Made by a program: the position numbers and the translations under genes. Positions 25,841-35,466 of a stretch of DNA of 64,000 nt are shown piece after piece. The DNA comes from Patulibacter americanus DSM 16676. GTDB taxonomy: Bacteria; Actinomycetota; Thermoleophilia; Solirubrobacterales; Solirubrobacteraceae. A model generated the notes under the pieces. That model made no database searches and was not told the DNA's origin. It saw only the letters and a list, made by a program, of their open reading frames with translations. Location: assembly GCF_000420025.1 (NCBI RefSeq), contig NZ_ATUD01000001.1:124001-188000 (forward strand), written 5' to 3'. The stretch's first letter is position 1, and every line of letters starts with the position of its first letter.

Positions 25841-26839
25841 CTACGCCAGGCGGAAGCGGTCGGGCTCGGCGTCGACCTTCACGACGCGACCCGTGACCTC
25901 GAGGTGACGGAGGAAGCAGAGCATCTCCGTCAGCAGCCAGGTGCCGTTCTCCGCCGTGATCTCCGTGCCGAAGACCAGCGGTGCGATCTCGACCGCCGTC
26001 AGCGGCTCGCCCGCGGCCAGCGCCTCCTCCGTCGCCCGCAGGCGGTCGGCCACGAGCTCGCGGTTGGCGCGGATGTGCCCCTCGACGTCGGTGAACGTGC
26101 GGCCGTGGCCCGAGAGCACGAGGCGGGCGTCGAGATCCTCGACCCGGTTCAGGGACTCCAGGAACTCGCCGACGGGGTCGGGCGTGTAGCCGAAGTCGAA
26201 GAACAGCGAGACGCGGCCGAGCAGGTGGTCGCCCGAGATCAGCATCCGCCGCTCGGCGTTGAAGAGGGAGACGTGGGAGGGCGCGTGGCCCGGCGTCTCG
26301 ACCGCCACGAAGGGCCCGAGGTCCGTCGCGATCTCGACCCCGTCGACGAGGTCGTGGTCGACCTGCAGGCCGCCGGCGATCCCGATGTCCTCCGTGCGCA
26401 CCTGGTCCGAGGCCTGCCGCACCACCGGCTCGGGCACGCCGGACTGCAGGGCGATCTCGACGCGCCGCTCCCAGTAGCCCTCCGGGTTGGCCAGCCACTT
26501 CGTCAGGTGCTCGTGGTCCGGGTGGCACCAGACCTCGGCCCCCGAGCGCAGCACGATCGGCGTCGTCTGCCCGCAGTGGTCGACGTGCGCGTGGGTCAGC
26601 ACGACCTGCCGGACGAGCTCGAGGCGCAGGTGGACCATGTCCATCGCCCGCTCGAGGTGCGCCAGCGAGCCCGGCTGGTGCATCCCCGTGTCGAAGAGGA
26701 CCACGCCGTCGCCGGCGGCCACCGCCCACGCGTTGCCGTGCGGCACGCCGGGCCACGGCAAGGGCAGTCGCAGCCGCCACACCCCGGGGATGACCCGCTC
26801 GCCGCGGCCGAGCTCCTTCGCTGCGCGCCCGCTGGTCAT
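25841..26839 (-). CDS. MBL-fold metallo-hydrolase
   Basis: 332 residues. Zinc motif LTHAHVDHCGQ (His83, His85, Asp87, His88), a later PGHAPSHVSLF His and LLISGDHLLG Asp ligand complete a dinuclear centre. A helical C-terminal extension (about 215-332) ends in a winged-helix-like part. Members with this layout include glyoxalase II-like and CoA-thioester hydrolases. The substrate is unknown. It stands upstream of metF on the same strand with an 86-nt gap. Confidence 0.88.
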   Translation of the reverse strand: MTSGRAAKELGRGERVIPGVWRLRLPLPWPGVPHGNAWAVAAGDGVVLFDTGMHQPGSLAHLERAMDMVHLRLELVRQVVLTHAHVDHCGQTTPIVLRSGAEVWCHPDHEHLTKWLANPEGYWERRVEIALQSGVPEPVVRQASDQVRTEDIGIAGGLQVDHDLVDGVEIATDLGPFVAVETPGHAPSHVSLFNAERRMLISGDHLLGRVSLFFDFGYTPDPVGEFLESLNRVEDLDARLVLSGHGRTFTDVEGHIRANRELVADRLRATEEALAAGEPLTAVEIAPLVFGTEITAENGTWLLTEMLCFLRHLEVTGRVVKVDAEPDRFRLA

Positions 26840-26900
26840 CGCGGAGACCGGGGCGAGGGGACGTGCTGCGGACGGACCATGGGACGAAGCACGTTACCTC

Positions 26901-26906
26901 TAGACT
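26901..26906 (+). promoter_or_regulatory. -10 element TAGACT
   Basis: TAGACT, identical to the gltA -10, about 54 nt before the GTG at 26960. It makes an upstream ATG at 26879 unlikely as start, because that codon would precede the transcript. Confidence 0.4.
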
Positions 26907-26959
26907 CGGCCACGGACCCCACGGCGCGGCGCACCGCCGCGCCTCGCGTCCCGCAGACC

Positions 26960-27346
26960 GTGGCGAAGAAGCGCAAGCAGAGCAGGAACCGCTCCCCGGC
27001 CCCGGCGCTCCCCGAGCTGCCGACGGTGCCGTACACGAGCCCCGACGGGCGGATGACGCTCGACCTGCGCTGCGCGATGACGCCGAAGACGCGCACGCTC
27101 TACGCGCAGACCGTCGGCGGCGAGGTCGGCCAGGCCGCCATGACCCGCGAGGACGTCTGGCACCGCGCCGTCGAGTTCCTCTTCGAGCGGCTCGTCGTCG
27201 GCTGGAGCGTCGACGACGTCCCCACGACCGGGCAGAAGGCGCTCATCGCCCGCTTCCGGGTGGCGAGCGCCGAGGAGCGGACGTGGATCCGCACCGTCCT
27301 GCGCGAGCACCTGACGGAGTGGTTCCCCGAGATGCAGGCGCCCTAG
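26960..27346 (+). CDS. Conserved-looking protein of unknown function
   Basis: 128 residues from GTG at 26960 (27 residues longer if ATG at 26879 is used). A basic, Pro-rich N-terminus (VAKKRKQSRNRSPAPALPEL) is followed by a compact, mixed alpha/beta-looking domain: YTSPDGRMTLDLRCAMTPKTRTLYAQ and VWHRAVEFLFERLVVGWSVDDV, ending in WIRTVLREHLTEWFPEM. I recognise no family. Amino-acid usage is ordinary and the frame is well kept, so it is probably real. It is flanked by a divergent MBL hydrolase and a downstream aminopeptidase. Confidence 0.6.
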   Translation: MAKKRKQSRNRSPAPALPELPTVPYTSPDGRMTLDLRCAMTPKTRTLYAQTVGGEVGQAAMTREDVWHRAVEFLFERLVVGWSVDDVPTTGQKALIARFRVASAEERTWIRTVLREHLTEWFPEMQAP

Positions 27347-27440
27347 CGGTCCGGCCTCCCGGCCACCGCGCGAAGCGCTCCTGCGCCGCCCAGCACCCCG
27401 CGGACCGTCGTCCCCTACCCCACCCGAACCGAGGCCCCCG

Positions 27441-28580
27441 TTGCCGCACTCCTCCCCCGCCCTCGACGACCAGGACGACGACGCGGTCGTCGCCTCGGAG
27501 CTCGACGCGGGAGCGTTCGCCGACCTCCTCGTCGGCTACTGCCTCGAGCCCGAGCCCGGCGACCAGGTGCTCATCCGGTCAACCGACCTGGCGGCCCCGC
27601 TGCTCGTCGAGCTGCAGCGTGCCGTGCTCCAGGCCGACGCCTGGCCGCTGCTGCGCGTCGAGCTGCCGGGGCAGACGGAGTCCTTCTACCGCCACGCGAA
27701 GGACCGCCACCTCGACGGCGCCTCGCCGCTGGGGCTGGAGGAGGCCCGCCAGGCCGACCGCTCCCTGTCGATCCAGGCGCCGGAGGACACCCGCGCGCTG
27801 GCCGACATCGACCCCGAGACGCTCGCCCGCGCCGCCCGCGGTCGCCACGAGTCGCGCGAGCTGACGCTGTCGAGCCGCTGGGCGACGACGCTGTGGCCGA
27901 CCGCCGCACTGGCGGAGCAGGCCGGCATGTCGCTGCGCGAGCTCGCCGCGTTCGTCAGCCGCGCGACGTTCCTCGACCGCACGGACCCGATCCGCGCGTG
28001 GACGGGCCTGCGCGACTTCCAGGCGCGGCTGATCGAGCGCCTCGACGGCGTGGAGGAGCTGCGCATCGTCGCCGAGGGCACCGACCTGACGCTGAACGTG
28101 GCCGGCCGCACGTGGGTCAACTCGGACGGGCGGCGCAACATGCCCTCGGGCGAGGTCTTCACCGGGCCGCTCGAGGCCAGCGCCACCGGGACGATCCGCT
28201 ACACCGTCCCGTCCTCTCCCGCCGGCGTCGACGTCGCGGGGGTCGAGCTGACGTTCCAGGACGGGGTCGTGGTCGCCCACGGTGCCGACACGGGCGCGGA
28301 CTACCTCGAGCGCGCGCTGGCCACGGACGACGGGGCCCAGCGCCTGGGCGAGGTCGGCATCGGCACGAACTTCGGCATCGACCGCGCGATCGGCGTGATC
28401 CTCTTCGACGAGAAGATCGGCGGCACCGTCCACACCGCGCTCGGCCGGTCCTACCCCGAGACGGGCGGGACGAACGAGTCCGCCCTGCACTGGGACCTCA
28501 TCTGCGACCTGCGCCACGGCGGCAAGCTGCTGGCCGACGGCGAGGTGCTCCAGGAGGACGGGCGCTTCGCGACGCTCTAG
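27441..28580 (+). CDS. M29-family aminopeptidase (AmpS/T-like)
   Basis: 379 residues, standard for M29 metallo-aminopeptidases. Diagnostic regions in order: NMPSGEVFTGP (metal-binding Glu), LGEVGIGTNFGI (second Glu), GTVHTALGRSYPETGG (His ligand) and SALHWDLICDL (His and Asp ligands). The full ligand set is present, so it is probably active as a cytosolic, two-metal exopeptidase. Starts at TTG 27441, a rare start; no in-frame ATG or GTG lies close to the family N-terminus. Confidence 0.9.
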   Translation: MPHSSPALDDQDDDAVVASELDAGAFADLLVGYCLEPEPGDQVLIRSTDLAAPLLVELQRAVLQADAWPLLRVELPGQTESFYRHAKDRHLDGASPLGLEEARQADRSLSIQAPEDTRALADIDPETLARAARGRHESRELTLSSRWATTLWPTAALAEQAGMSLRELAAFVSRATFLDRTDPIRAWTGLRDFQARLIERLDGVEELRIVAEGTDLTLNVAGRTWVNSDGRRNMPSGEVFTGPLEASATGTIRYTVPSSPAGVDVAGVELTFQDGVVVAHGADTGADYLERALATDDGAQRLGEVGIGTNFGIDRAIGVILFDEKIGGTVHTALGRSYPETGGTNESALHWDLICDLRHGGKLLADGEVLQEDGRFATL

Positions 28581-28598
28581 GGGCGGCGGTCGCGCCGC

Positions 28599-28991
28599 TC
28601 AGCCGTCGGGGCGCCCCGGCCCGTCCGACGGCCCCGGCGGACCGCCCTCGCGGCCCGCGTCGAGCCGCTCCCCGAGCTCGTCGACGATCAGCAGGTCGCG
28701 GCGCAGGCGGCGGGTGCGGTAGGCCGCCCGGCCGACCATGTGGGCGGCGACGGGTGCGGTCGTGAGCTGGAAGACGGCGACGAGGACGAGCGTCGTGATG
28801 TCGAACTGGGTGCGCAGGCGCAGCCCCACGCCGATCAGGACGAGCAGCAGGCCGAGGACCTGCGGCTTCGACGCGGCGTGCATCCGCGAGAGGACGTCGG
28901 GGAACCGCACGACGCCGACGGCCGCCGCGAGGGAGAGCGCCGCGCCGCCGAGCAGGCAGATCGCCGCGAGCACGTCGAGCACGGTGGTCAT
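28599..28991 (-). CDS. mrpG: Mrp Na+/H+ antiporter subunit G
   Basis: 130 residues; last gene of the mrp operon. Three hydrophobic segments with the MrpG/PhaG motif VGVVRFPDVLSRMHAASKPQVLGLLLVLIG, then a hydrophilic, Gly/Pro-rich tail. The ATG at 28991 overlaps the mrpF stop (ATGA). Required for assembly of the seven-part Mrp complex, which exchanges cytoplasmic Na+ for external H+. Confidence 0.93.
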   Translation of the reverse strand: MTTVLDVLAAICLLGGAALSLAAAVGVVRFPDVLSRMHAASKPQVLGLLLVLIGVGLRLRTQFDITTLVLVAVFQLTTAPVAAHMVGRAAYRTRRLRRDLLIVDELGERLDAGREGGPPGPSDGPGRPDG

Positions 28992-29365
28992 CGCGGGCCA
29001 CCCGCCGGGGTGTTCGTGCCGTCGTCGCGGCGCTCGGGGGTCGGCGTCGTCAACGGGCCGGAGGCCGCGGGCGCCCCGCCGGTGCTCGCCCCGGGCTCGG
29101 GGTCGTCGTCGCCCAGGCCCGCGCCGAAGCGCGCGATCGCCACGGAGCCCACGAAGCCCAGGAGCGCCAGGACGGCGAGCACCGGGAGCGTCGTGCCGTG
29201 GCGGCCGTAGGCGGCCTCGAGCCCGATGCCGCCGATCGCGCAGGAGAGCAGCACGTCCATCGCCACGGCGCGGTCCAGCGCGGACGGGCCGCGCACGACG
29301 CGCACGATCGACAGCACCGCGGCGAGCGCGAGCATCGTGGCGGCGATCCACAGGACGACGGTCAT
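28988..29365 (-). CDS. mrpF: Mrp Na+/H+ antiporter subunit F
   Basis: 125 residues: three transmembrane helices with the family motif VRVVRGPSALDRAVAMDVLLSCAIGGIGLEA, which contains the conserved Asp pair, followed by a Pro/Thr/Gly-rich tail of about 40 residues. Starts at ATG 29365 overlapping the mrpE stop. Confidence 0.93.
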   Translation of the reverse strand: MTVVLWIAATMLALAAVLSIVRVVRGPSALDRAVAMDVLLSCAIGGIGLEAAYGRHGTTLPVLAVLALLGFVGSVAIARFGAGLGDDDPEPGASTGGAPAASGPLTTPTPERRDDGTNTPAGGPR

Positions 29366-30006
29366 CGCGGAGCCTCCGGGTCGCCGGGTGCGCCGGTGGT
29401 CGACGCGGAGGTGACCGCCGCCGAGGCCCCGAGCGGCCGCGCCGCCCGGTCGCGGGCGAGGGCGTCGCGGTCGGCGGGCGAGCCGAACGCCCGGATCATC
29501 CGGGCCTCCGTCTCGCGGGCGCGGGCCCGCTCGCGCTCGACGTCGGCCCGGTCGCGTACCCCGATGAGGTGCAGGTAGAGGATCGGTCCGGTGCGGTCGA
29601 CCTCGACGACGAGGCTGCCGGGGACGAGCGAGAGCACCTCGGCCACCAGGGTGAGCATCAGGTCGGAACGGGTCACGAGCTCGACGCCGATGACGGCCGT
29701 CGGGGCCTCCTGGTCGCGGCGGAAGGCGAGGCTCGCGACGCCGACGGACGCGCGGACGATGTCCCACGCGAAGCGCAGCAGGAACCGCAGGACGGGGATC
29801 GGCCGGGGACGCCCCTCGATGGCGATCGGCGGCAGCGGGAACAGCGCGATCGCGACGAGGGCCACGACCAGGCCCGACGCCACGAGGCCCGGGCTGATCC
29901 GGCCCCAGAGGAGCAGCCACAGGACGACGAGCCAGACGACGCTGACGGGCTGGAGGATCCAGGCGCCCCGGGCGGGACGCCGCTGCACGCGCCGCGTCGG
30001 GCTCAC
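29362..30006 (-). CDS. mrpE: Mrp Na+/H+ antiporter subunit E
   Basis: 214 residues. Two or three N-terminal membrane helices, then the MrpE domain with VGVASLAFRRDQEAPTAVIGVELVTRSDLMLTLVAEVLSLVPGSLVVEVDRTG and LYLHLIGV, typical of the family. A hydrophilic C-terminal helix with Arg/Glu repeats follows. GTG start at 30006 overlaps the mrpD stop. Confidence 0.93.
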   Translation of the reverse strand: MSPTRRVQRRPARGAWILQPVSVVWLVVLWLLLWGRISPGLVASGLVVALVAIALFPLPPIAIEGRPRPIPVLRFLLRFAWDIVRASVGVASLAFRRDQEAPTAVIGVELVTRSDLMLTLVAEVLSLVPGSLVVEVDRTGPILYLHLIGVRDRADVERERARARETEARMIRAFGSPADRDALARDRAARPLGASAAVTSASTTGAPGDPEAPR

Positions 30007-31706
30007 GGAGTGCCTCCCTCGGCGGGCTCGAGCACGCGGCCCCGGGCGTCCGTGGGCCGGTCCGTGCCGTCGCGGGGCACGGCGACGGTGCCGCCGTCCG
30101 TGCGGACCGTCGCGGCGGGCGCGACGGCGTCGACGTAGCCGTCGCGGTCACGCAGCTCGACGGCGGCGCGATCGGTCAGGTCGGTCAGCGGGCCCGCGAC
30201 GACGGTGAAGGAGAGCCCGAGCACGACGAGCGCGGCGGTCGCTCCCGTCATGAGCCGCGGCATCGCGCCGCCGCGGCGGATCTCGCGGCCGCCGAGCGTC
30301 GCGCCGGGGACCTCGCCGACCGCAGCGGCCGGCACGTGCGCCGGGGCGCTGGCCACCGTGCCCGGCATCGCCACGCGGGGTGCGCGCCAGAACACGCGGC
30401 TCCACGCCTTGCCGACCGCGTAGAGCGTGAGGAGACTGGTCAGCACGCTCCCGAAGACGAGGATCCACGCCAGCGCGGTCCCGTCCTCACCACCCGCCTC
30501 GATCAGCGCGAGCTTGCCCAGGAACCCGGAGAAGGGTGGGATCCCCGCCAGGTTCATCGCCGGCAGGAAGAACAGCACGGCCAGCAGCGGTGCCGTCTTG
30601 GCCAGTCCACCCACCCGCTCCGTCGAGGTGCTGCCCGCGGTCCGCTCGATCATGCCCGCGGTCAGGAAGAGCGTGGTCTGGATCGTGATGTGGTGGATCG
30701 CGTAGAAGATCGCCCCGGAGAGCCCGAGCTGGGAGCCCAGGGCGACGCCGAAGATCATGTAGCCGATGTGGCTGACGAGCGTGAAGGACAGCATGCGCTT
30801 GACGTCGGTCTGCGCGACCGCGCCGAGGATGCCCACGACCATCGTCAGCAGCGCGACGACCATGAGCGTCGCCGCCACGCGCTGGTCGTCCGGGAAGAGC
30901 AGCGTCTCCGTGCGGATCACCGCGTAGACGCCGACCTTCGTCAGCAGGCCGGCGAACACCGCCGTCACCGGGGCGGGGGCCGTCGGGTAGGAGTCCGGCA
31001 GCCACGCCGACATCGGGAAGACGGCCGCCTTGATGCCGAACGCGAGCAGCAGCGCCAGCTCGAGGACGAGCTTCACGTTCTGGTCGAGATCGCGCAGCCG
31101 CAGCGACAGGTCCGCCAGGTTCAGGGTGCCCGTGGCGCCGTAGACCAGCCCGATCGCGGCGAGGAACAGCAGCGAGGAGAGCAGGCTGACGACGACGTAC
31201 GTCGTGCCGGAGCGGATGCGCGAGGCGGTGCCGCCCAGCGTGATCAGCACGTAGCTCGAGACAAGCAGGATCTCGAAGCCGACGTAGAGGTTGAACAGGT
31301 CGCCCGCCAGGAACGCGTTCGAGATCCCGGCCGCCAGCACGAGGTACGTCGGGTGGAAGACCGCGAGCGGGAGCCCGCGCTCGTCGTCGGCGGTGCCCTG
31401 GCCGTAGGAGTAGATGAGGACGCAGAGCGTGACCGCGGCGGAGATCGCGAGCATCAGCGCCGACAGGCGATCGGCCACGAGCACGATGCCCACGGGCGGC
31501 TGCCAGCCGCCGATCGCGGCGACCTGCGGCCCGTGCCGGTCCGCCGCGACCAGGAGGATCACCGCGATCGCCAGGACGGCGGTGAGGGTGGTGACGCTGA
31601 TCGCGCGGTTCAGGCGCGGCAGGCGGGTGCCGATCGCGAACTTCGCGCCCGCCGCGAGCAGCGGCAGGACGACGGGCAGCGGGACGAGGCCCGAGACGTC
31701 GCTCAT
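30003..31706 (-). CDS. mrpD: Mrp Na+/H+ antiporter subunit D
   Basis: 567 residues, about 14 transmembrane helices, homologous to complex I NuoN/M/L. The conserved Glu in NLYVGFEILLVSSYVLI and Lys in FGIKAAVFPMSAWLP, plus LLTKVGVYAVIR, mark the proton path. A soluble-looking C-terminal stretch of about 100 residues follows the last core helices, longer than usual. ATG at 31706 overlaps the mrpC stop. Confidence 0.95.
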   Translation of the reverse strand: MSDVSGLVPLPVVLPLLAAGAKFAIGTRLPRLNRAISVTTLTAVLAIAVILLVAADRHGPQVAAIGGWQPPVGIVLVADRLSALMLAISAAVTLCVLIYSYGQGTADDERGLPLAVFHPTYLVLAAGISNAFLAGDLFNLYVGFEILLVSSYVLITLGGTASRIRSGTTYVVVSLLSSLLFLAAIGLVYGATGTLNLADLSLRLRDLDQNVKLVLELALLLAFGIKAAVFPMSAWLPDSYPTAPAPVTAVFAGLLTKVGVYAVIRTETLLFPDDQRVAATLMVVALLTMVVGILGAVAQTDVKRMLSFTLVSHIGYMIFGVALGSQLGLSGAIFYAIHHITIQTTLFLTAGMIERTAGSTSTERVGGLAKTAPLLAVLFFLPAMNLAGIPPFSGFLGKLALIEAGGEDGTALAWILVFGSVLTSLLTLYAVGKAWSRVFWRAPRVAMPGTVASAPAHVPAAAVGEVPGATLGGREIRRGGAMPRLMTGATAALVVLGLSFTVVAGPLTDLTDRAAVELRDRDGYVDAVAPAATVRTDGGTVAVPRDGTDRPTDARGRVLEPAEGGTP

Positions 31707-32179
31707 GCGTGCTCCCGCCCGATCGCGGCGTCGTCGGCCTTCGACGGGGTCTCCTCGACCGCGGCCTGGGCGTCCTGCGCGGCCTCGAGGTCGGCGTCGG
31801 CGCCCGTGTCCTCGGGCTCGGACTCGCGACGGTTGGCGACGAGCCGGTCCTCGACGTCGTCCTGGACCTCGTCGTTGCCCTGCAGCTGCCAGGAGCGGTA
31901 CGCGAGGGCGAGGAGGAAGGCCGTCATCGCGAACGTGATGACGATCGACGTCAGGATCATGACCTGCGGGATCGGGTCGGCCATCTCGTCCTTCGGCCCC
32001 TGCCCGATGATCGGCGCCTCGCCGGCCGCGCCGCCCATCGCCAGGATCATCACGTTGATGCCGTTGCCCAGCAGCGCGGCGCCCAGCAGCACGCGGGTGA
32101 GGCTGCGCTCGAGCAGCAGCACGACGCCGCCGGCGACGAGGACCCCGACCACGACGGCGAGGACGGCGCTGACGCTCAT
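31703..32179 (-). CDS. mrpC: Mrp Na+/H+ antiporter subunit C
   Basis: 158 residues: three helices with the NuoK-like core LLERSLTRVLLGAALLGNGINVMILAMGG and DPIPQVMILTSIVITFAMTAFLLALAYR, then an acidic C-terminal tail of about 50 residues (Asp/Glu/Ala-rich), not typical of all family members. ATG at 32179 overlaps the mrpAB stop. Confidence 0.94.
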   Translation of the reverse strand: MSVSAVLAVVVGVLVAGGVVLLLERSLTRVLLGAALLGNGINVMILAMGGAAGEAPIIGQGPKDEMADPIPQVMILTSIVITFAMTAFLLALAYRSWQLQGNDEVQDDVEDRLVANRRESEPEDTGADADLEAAQDAQAAVEETPSKADDAAIGREHA

Positions 32180-35100
32180 GCGCGCTCCTCTCGCGTCGGG
32201 GCGGAGGCCGCGGCCGGGGCGGCGGTCGCGGACGCCGGGGCGCGCTCGACGGTCGGGCGGGGCGTGTGGGTCTCCTCGTCGACCTGGCGGTCGATCTCGG
32301 ACCCGAAGCTGCGCAGCACGTCGAGGACCACGCCGACCACGACGAGGTAGACGCCGACGTCGAAGAGCGTCGAGCTGTAGAGCTTGAGCGTGCCCAGCAC
32401 GGGGATGTCGAGGTACCAGGAGCCGCCCTGGAGGACCGCGTCGCCCACCACCGCACCCGCCAGGGCGGTGCCCGTGGTGACGACGAGGCCGATCCCGATG
32501 AGCAGGCCGGCGCCGACCGGGGCGGCCTCGCCGAGCTCGTAGCGCCCGCCGGCGAGGTAGCGCACGGTGAAGGCGAGGCCCGCGACGATGCCGCCGGCGA
32601 ACCCGCCGCCCGCCAGGTCGTGCCCGGCCCACAGCAGGTAGACCGACAGCACCAGGATGGTGTGGAAGATCAGCCGGACGACGACCTCGAGCAGCAGGGA
32701 GCGCCGCTCGGGAGCCAGCGTGTTCTCCGCCACGAGCCAGCCCTGCGCCCGGCGGGCGACGCCGGCCCCGCGGGCGGGGTGCTGGCGGACGGCCAGCGGC
32801 GAGCCAGGGGTGGCGGCCGCGGGCGAGGCGAGCGCCTCGGCGTGCGGGATCGCCCAGACGGGGGAGTCGGACGACGGGTCCGACAACCGCGGCGCGCCGC
32901 GCGAGCGGCGGCGCAGGAAGATCAGGCTCGTCACCCCGGTGGCCGCGACGACGAGCACGGCGATCTCGCCCATCGTGTCCCAGGCGCGCAGGTCGACGAG
33001 GGTCACGTTGACGATGTTGTTCCCGCCCGCCAGCGCCGAGGCGGCGGCGAAGAGCTCGGAGACGGGGACCGCCTCGCGGGCGCCGGCGACGACGAGCGTC
33101 AGCAGCGCCATCAGCGTGCCGACGGCGATGCCGACCGCGAGGTGCACGCGCCGGCGCCCGAGCCCGGAGACCGTGCCCGTGAAGTGCGTGGGCAGCCGCC
33201 GCAGCACGAGGACGACGACCACGAGCGTGAGCGTCTCGACGAGGAACTGCGTCAGCGCCAGGTCGGGCGCCCCGTGCAGCGCGAACAGCGTCGCGACGCC
33301 GTAGCCGACGACGCCGCTGAGGACGACGGCCTTCAGCCGCCGGCGGGAGCGGAGCGTCAGGATCGCACCGGCGACGATCAGGAGCGCGATCGCGCCCTGC
33401 TGCGGCCCGTCCCACAGGCGCACGTCGACGTCCCACGGCCGGCCCAGGATGAGCGCCGTGATCATCGCCGCGCAGAGCACGACGAGGATCGTCATGAGGT
33501 ACACCGGCAGCGAGCCGGACTGCGTGGCGCGCGCGGCCCCGACGGAGACGCGCTCCGTGCCGCGGACGAGGCCGACGTAGACCGTGCGCGCCTCCGGGAT
33601 CCGCAGCCGCGGCGCGGCGACGGCCGGGCCACCCGCCCCTCCGCCGCCCACGGCGACGCCCGTGGCGGCGGCACCCGTCGTCACGGCACCGGTGAGGGCC
33701 GCGTCGCCCGCCGCCCGCGCGGCCGCCAGGATCCGCCGCTGCCCGAGCACGATCGCCGCGCCACCGGCGAGGGCCAGGAGCGAGAGCCCAAGCGCCGGGC
33801 CGAACCCGTGCCACGCCGCGAGGTGGAGCTTCTCGGGCAGCGCCGAAGGGACCGTGTCGGCGTAGCGGCCGACGAGCGGGTCGATGGCCGAGAAGGCCAG
33901 GCCGAGCACGAGACCGCCGGCGGCCAGGAGCGCCGGGGCCGCCTCGAAGCCGAGGTCGCCGCCCGCGCAGCGACGGTCGGGCACGTCGGCCTTCGTGGCG
34001 AACGCGCCCCACCAGAACCGCCACGCGTACGCGGCGGTCAGCGCGACGCCGACCACGATCAGGACGAGCACCGCCACGTCGACGCCGTCGCCGTGCAGCA
34101 GCGCGTCGAACGCCGTCTCCTTCGCCGCGAAGCCCGCGAACAGCGGCACGCCGGCCATGGAGGCCGCGGCGAGCCCGCCGATCACCGCGAGCCGTGGCCG
34201 GGCCCGGCCGAGCCCGGAGAGCACCCGCAGGTCGCGGGTCCCCGTGGAGCGGTCGACGATCCCCACGACGAGGAACAGCGCCGACTTGTAGAGCGCGTGG
34301 GCGAGCAGCAACCCGATCCCGGCGAGCGCGACGTCGCGCGAGCCGTGGCCCACCAGCACCATCAGCAACCCCAGTTGCGAGACCGTCCCGTACGCGAGCA
34401 GGAGCTTGAGGTCGTGCTGGCGCAGCGCGCGGGCCGCCCCGAGCAGCAGCGTGCCGCAGCCGAGGACGAGGAGGGCGATCCGCCACGCCGCGAGGTCGGC
34501 GAAGGCGGGCGCCAGGCGCGCGACGAGGTAGACGCCGGCCTTCACCATCGCCGCGGCGTGGAGGTAGGCCGAGACGGGCGTCGGGGCCGCCATCGCGCCG
34601 GGGAGCCAGAAGTGGAACGGCACGAGCGCCGACTTCGACAGTGCCCCGACCAGCAGCAGCACCACGCCGACGGAGACCGCGGTGCCGCCGGGCGGGTTCG
34701 CCACGATCTCCGAGATCCGGTAGGTGCCGGCCGCCTGGCCGACGATCACGGCGCCGACGAGCATCGCGAGCCCGCCGAAGGTCGTGACCATCAGGGCGTC
34801 CATCGCCGCGCGGCGCGCGCCCTGCCGGTCGGCCGCGTGGCCGACGAGCAGGAAGGAGAGCACCGTCGTGAGCTCCCAGAACACGTAGAGGAGCAGCAGG
34901 TCGTCGGCCAGGACGAGGCCGAGCATCGCCCCCGCGAAGGCGACGAGCACCCCCGCGAAGCGCCCGAGGCCCGCCTCGCCCGCCCCGAAGTACCGCGAGC
35001 AGTAGACGAGGACGAGACCACCCACGCCGGCGGCGACCAGGGCCATCAGGAGCGACAGCGCGTCGAGGCGGAAGGCGAGGTCCAGGCCGAGCGTCGGCAC

Positions 35101-35280
35101 CCAGGAGTGCACCTGCTCCACCGTGCCGCCGCCCGTCACCCCGGACGTCTGCGTCGCCGCCCACGCCGCGGCGCCGAAGGGCACGAGCGCGAGCAGCAGG
35201 AAGGCGCGCCGACCGAGCGCCGAGACGAGCCACGGGGCCAGGAGGGCCGCGACGCCGTGCGCCGCCAGGACCGCGATCAC
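32176..35280 (-). CDS. mrpA: Mrp Na+/H+ antiporter subunits A and B, fused
   Basis: 1034 residues from GTG at 35280; GTG at 35292 is equally in frame. N-terminal NuoL-like antiporter domain with LLLLYVFWELTTVLSFLLVG (Glu) and KSALVPFHFWLPGAMAAPTPVSAYLHAAAMVKAGVYL (Lys), then the MrpA C-terminal domain (GVVGYGVATLFALHGAPDLALTQFLVETLTLVVVVLVL, DUF4040 type). The last 170 residues are an MrpB domain: LTPERRSLLLEVVVRLIFHTIL and GHDLAGGGFAGGIVAGLAFTVRYLAGG. A fused MrpA-B is known from other operons. First gene of the minus-strand mrp operon. Confidence 0.95.
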   Translation of the reverse strand: MIAVLAAHGVAALLAPWLVSALGRRAFLLLALVPFGAAAWAATQTSGVTGGGTVEQVHSWVPTLGLDLAFRLDALSLLMALVAAGVGGLVLVYCSRYFGAGEAGLGRFAGVLVAFAGAMLGLVLADDLLLLYVFWELTTVLSFLLVGHAADRQGARRAAMDALMVTTFGGLAMLVGAVIVGQAAGTYRISEIVANPPGGTAVSVGVVLLLVGALSKSALVPFHFWLPGAMAAPTPVSAYLHAAAMVKAGVYLVARLAPAFADLAAWRIALLVLGCGTLLLGAARALRQHDLKLLLAYGTVSQLGLLMVLVGHGSRDVALAGIGLLLAHALYKSALFLVVGIVDRSTGTRDLRVLSGLGRARPRLAVIGGLAAASMAGVPLFAGFAAKETAFDALLHGDGVDVAVLVLIVVGVALTAAYAWRFWWGAFATKADVPDRRCAGGDLGFEAAPALLAAGGLVLGLAFSAIDPLVGRYADTVPSALPEKLHLAAWHGFGPALGLSLLALAGGAAIVLGQRRILAAARAAGDAALTGAVTTGAAATGVAVGGGGAGGPAVAAPRLRIPEARTVYVGLVRGTERVSVGAARATQSGSLPVYLMTILVVLCAAMITALILGRPWDVDVRLWDGPQQGAIALLIVAGAILTLRSRRRLKAVVLSGVVGYGVATLFALHGAPDLALTQFLVETLTLVVVVLVLRRLPTHFTGTVSGLGRRRVHLAVGIAVGTLMALLTLVVAGAREAVPVSELFAAASALAGGNNIVNVTLVDLRAWDTMGEIAVLVVAATGVTSLIFLRRRSRGAPRLSDPSSDSPVWAIPHAEALASPAAATPGSPLAVRQHPARGAGVARRAQGWLVAENTLAPERRSLLLEVVVRLIFHTILVLSVYLLWAGHDLAGGGFAGGIVAGLAFTVRYLAGGRYELGEAAPVGAGLLIGIGLVVTTGTALAGAVVGDAVLQGGSWYLDIPVLGTLKLYSSTLFDVGVYLVVVGVVLDVLRSFGSEIDRQVDEETHTPRPTVERAPASATAAPAAASAPTREERA

Positions 35281-35454
35281 CGGGGCCCCCACGCGTCCGG
35301 GCAGGGGGATCCGCGGCGTCCGTACGGGCGTCGCTGGAGGGCCTGCACCAAGAGGCCATGGTCGCAGACGCCGACGCCCCGGCGCGGCCCCGCGGGCCCG
35401 CCGTCCACCCTCGCACGAGGTGCCGGGAGCCGAGACGGACGGCGTGGCGAGGGC

Positions 35455-35460
35455 TATCGT
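35455..35460 (+). promoter_or_regulatory. -10 element TATCGT, leaderless type
   Basis: TATCGT ends 6 nt before the MOSC gene ATG at 35467. The 35281-35454 stretch separates it from divergent mrpAB. Confidence 0.5.
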
Positions 35461-35466
35461 GCCCGC

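Noticed and set aside
26879..26959. Earlier ATG start for the unknown gene at 26960
   Set aside because: It precedes a TAGACT -10 element and its extra residues look unstructured; kept as an alternative only.
32266..35416. Very long open frames on the plus strand opposite the mrp operon
   Set aside because: High-GC antisense frames with Arg/Gly/Glu-rich nonsense composition; the minus-strand Mrp proteins are complete and conserved.
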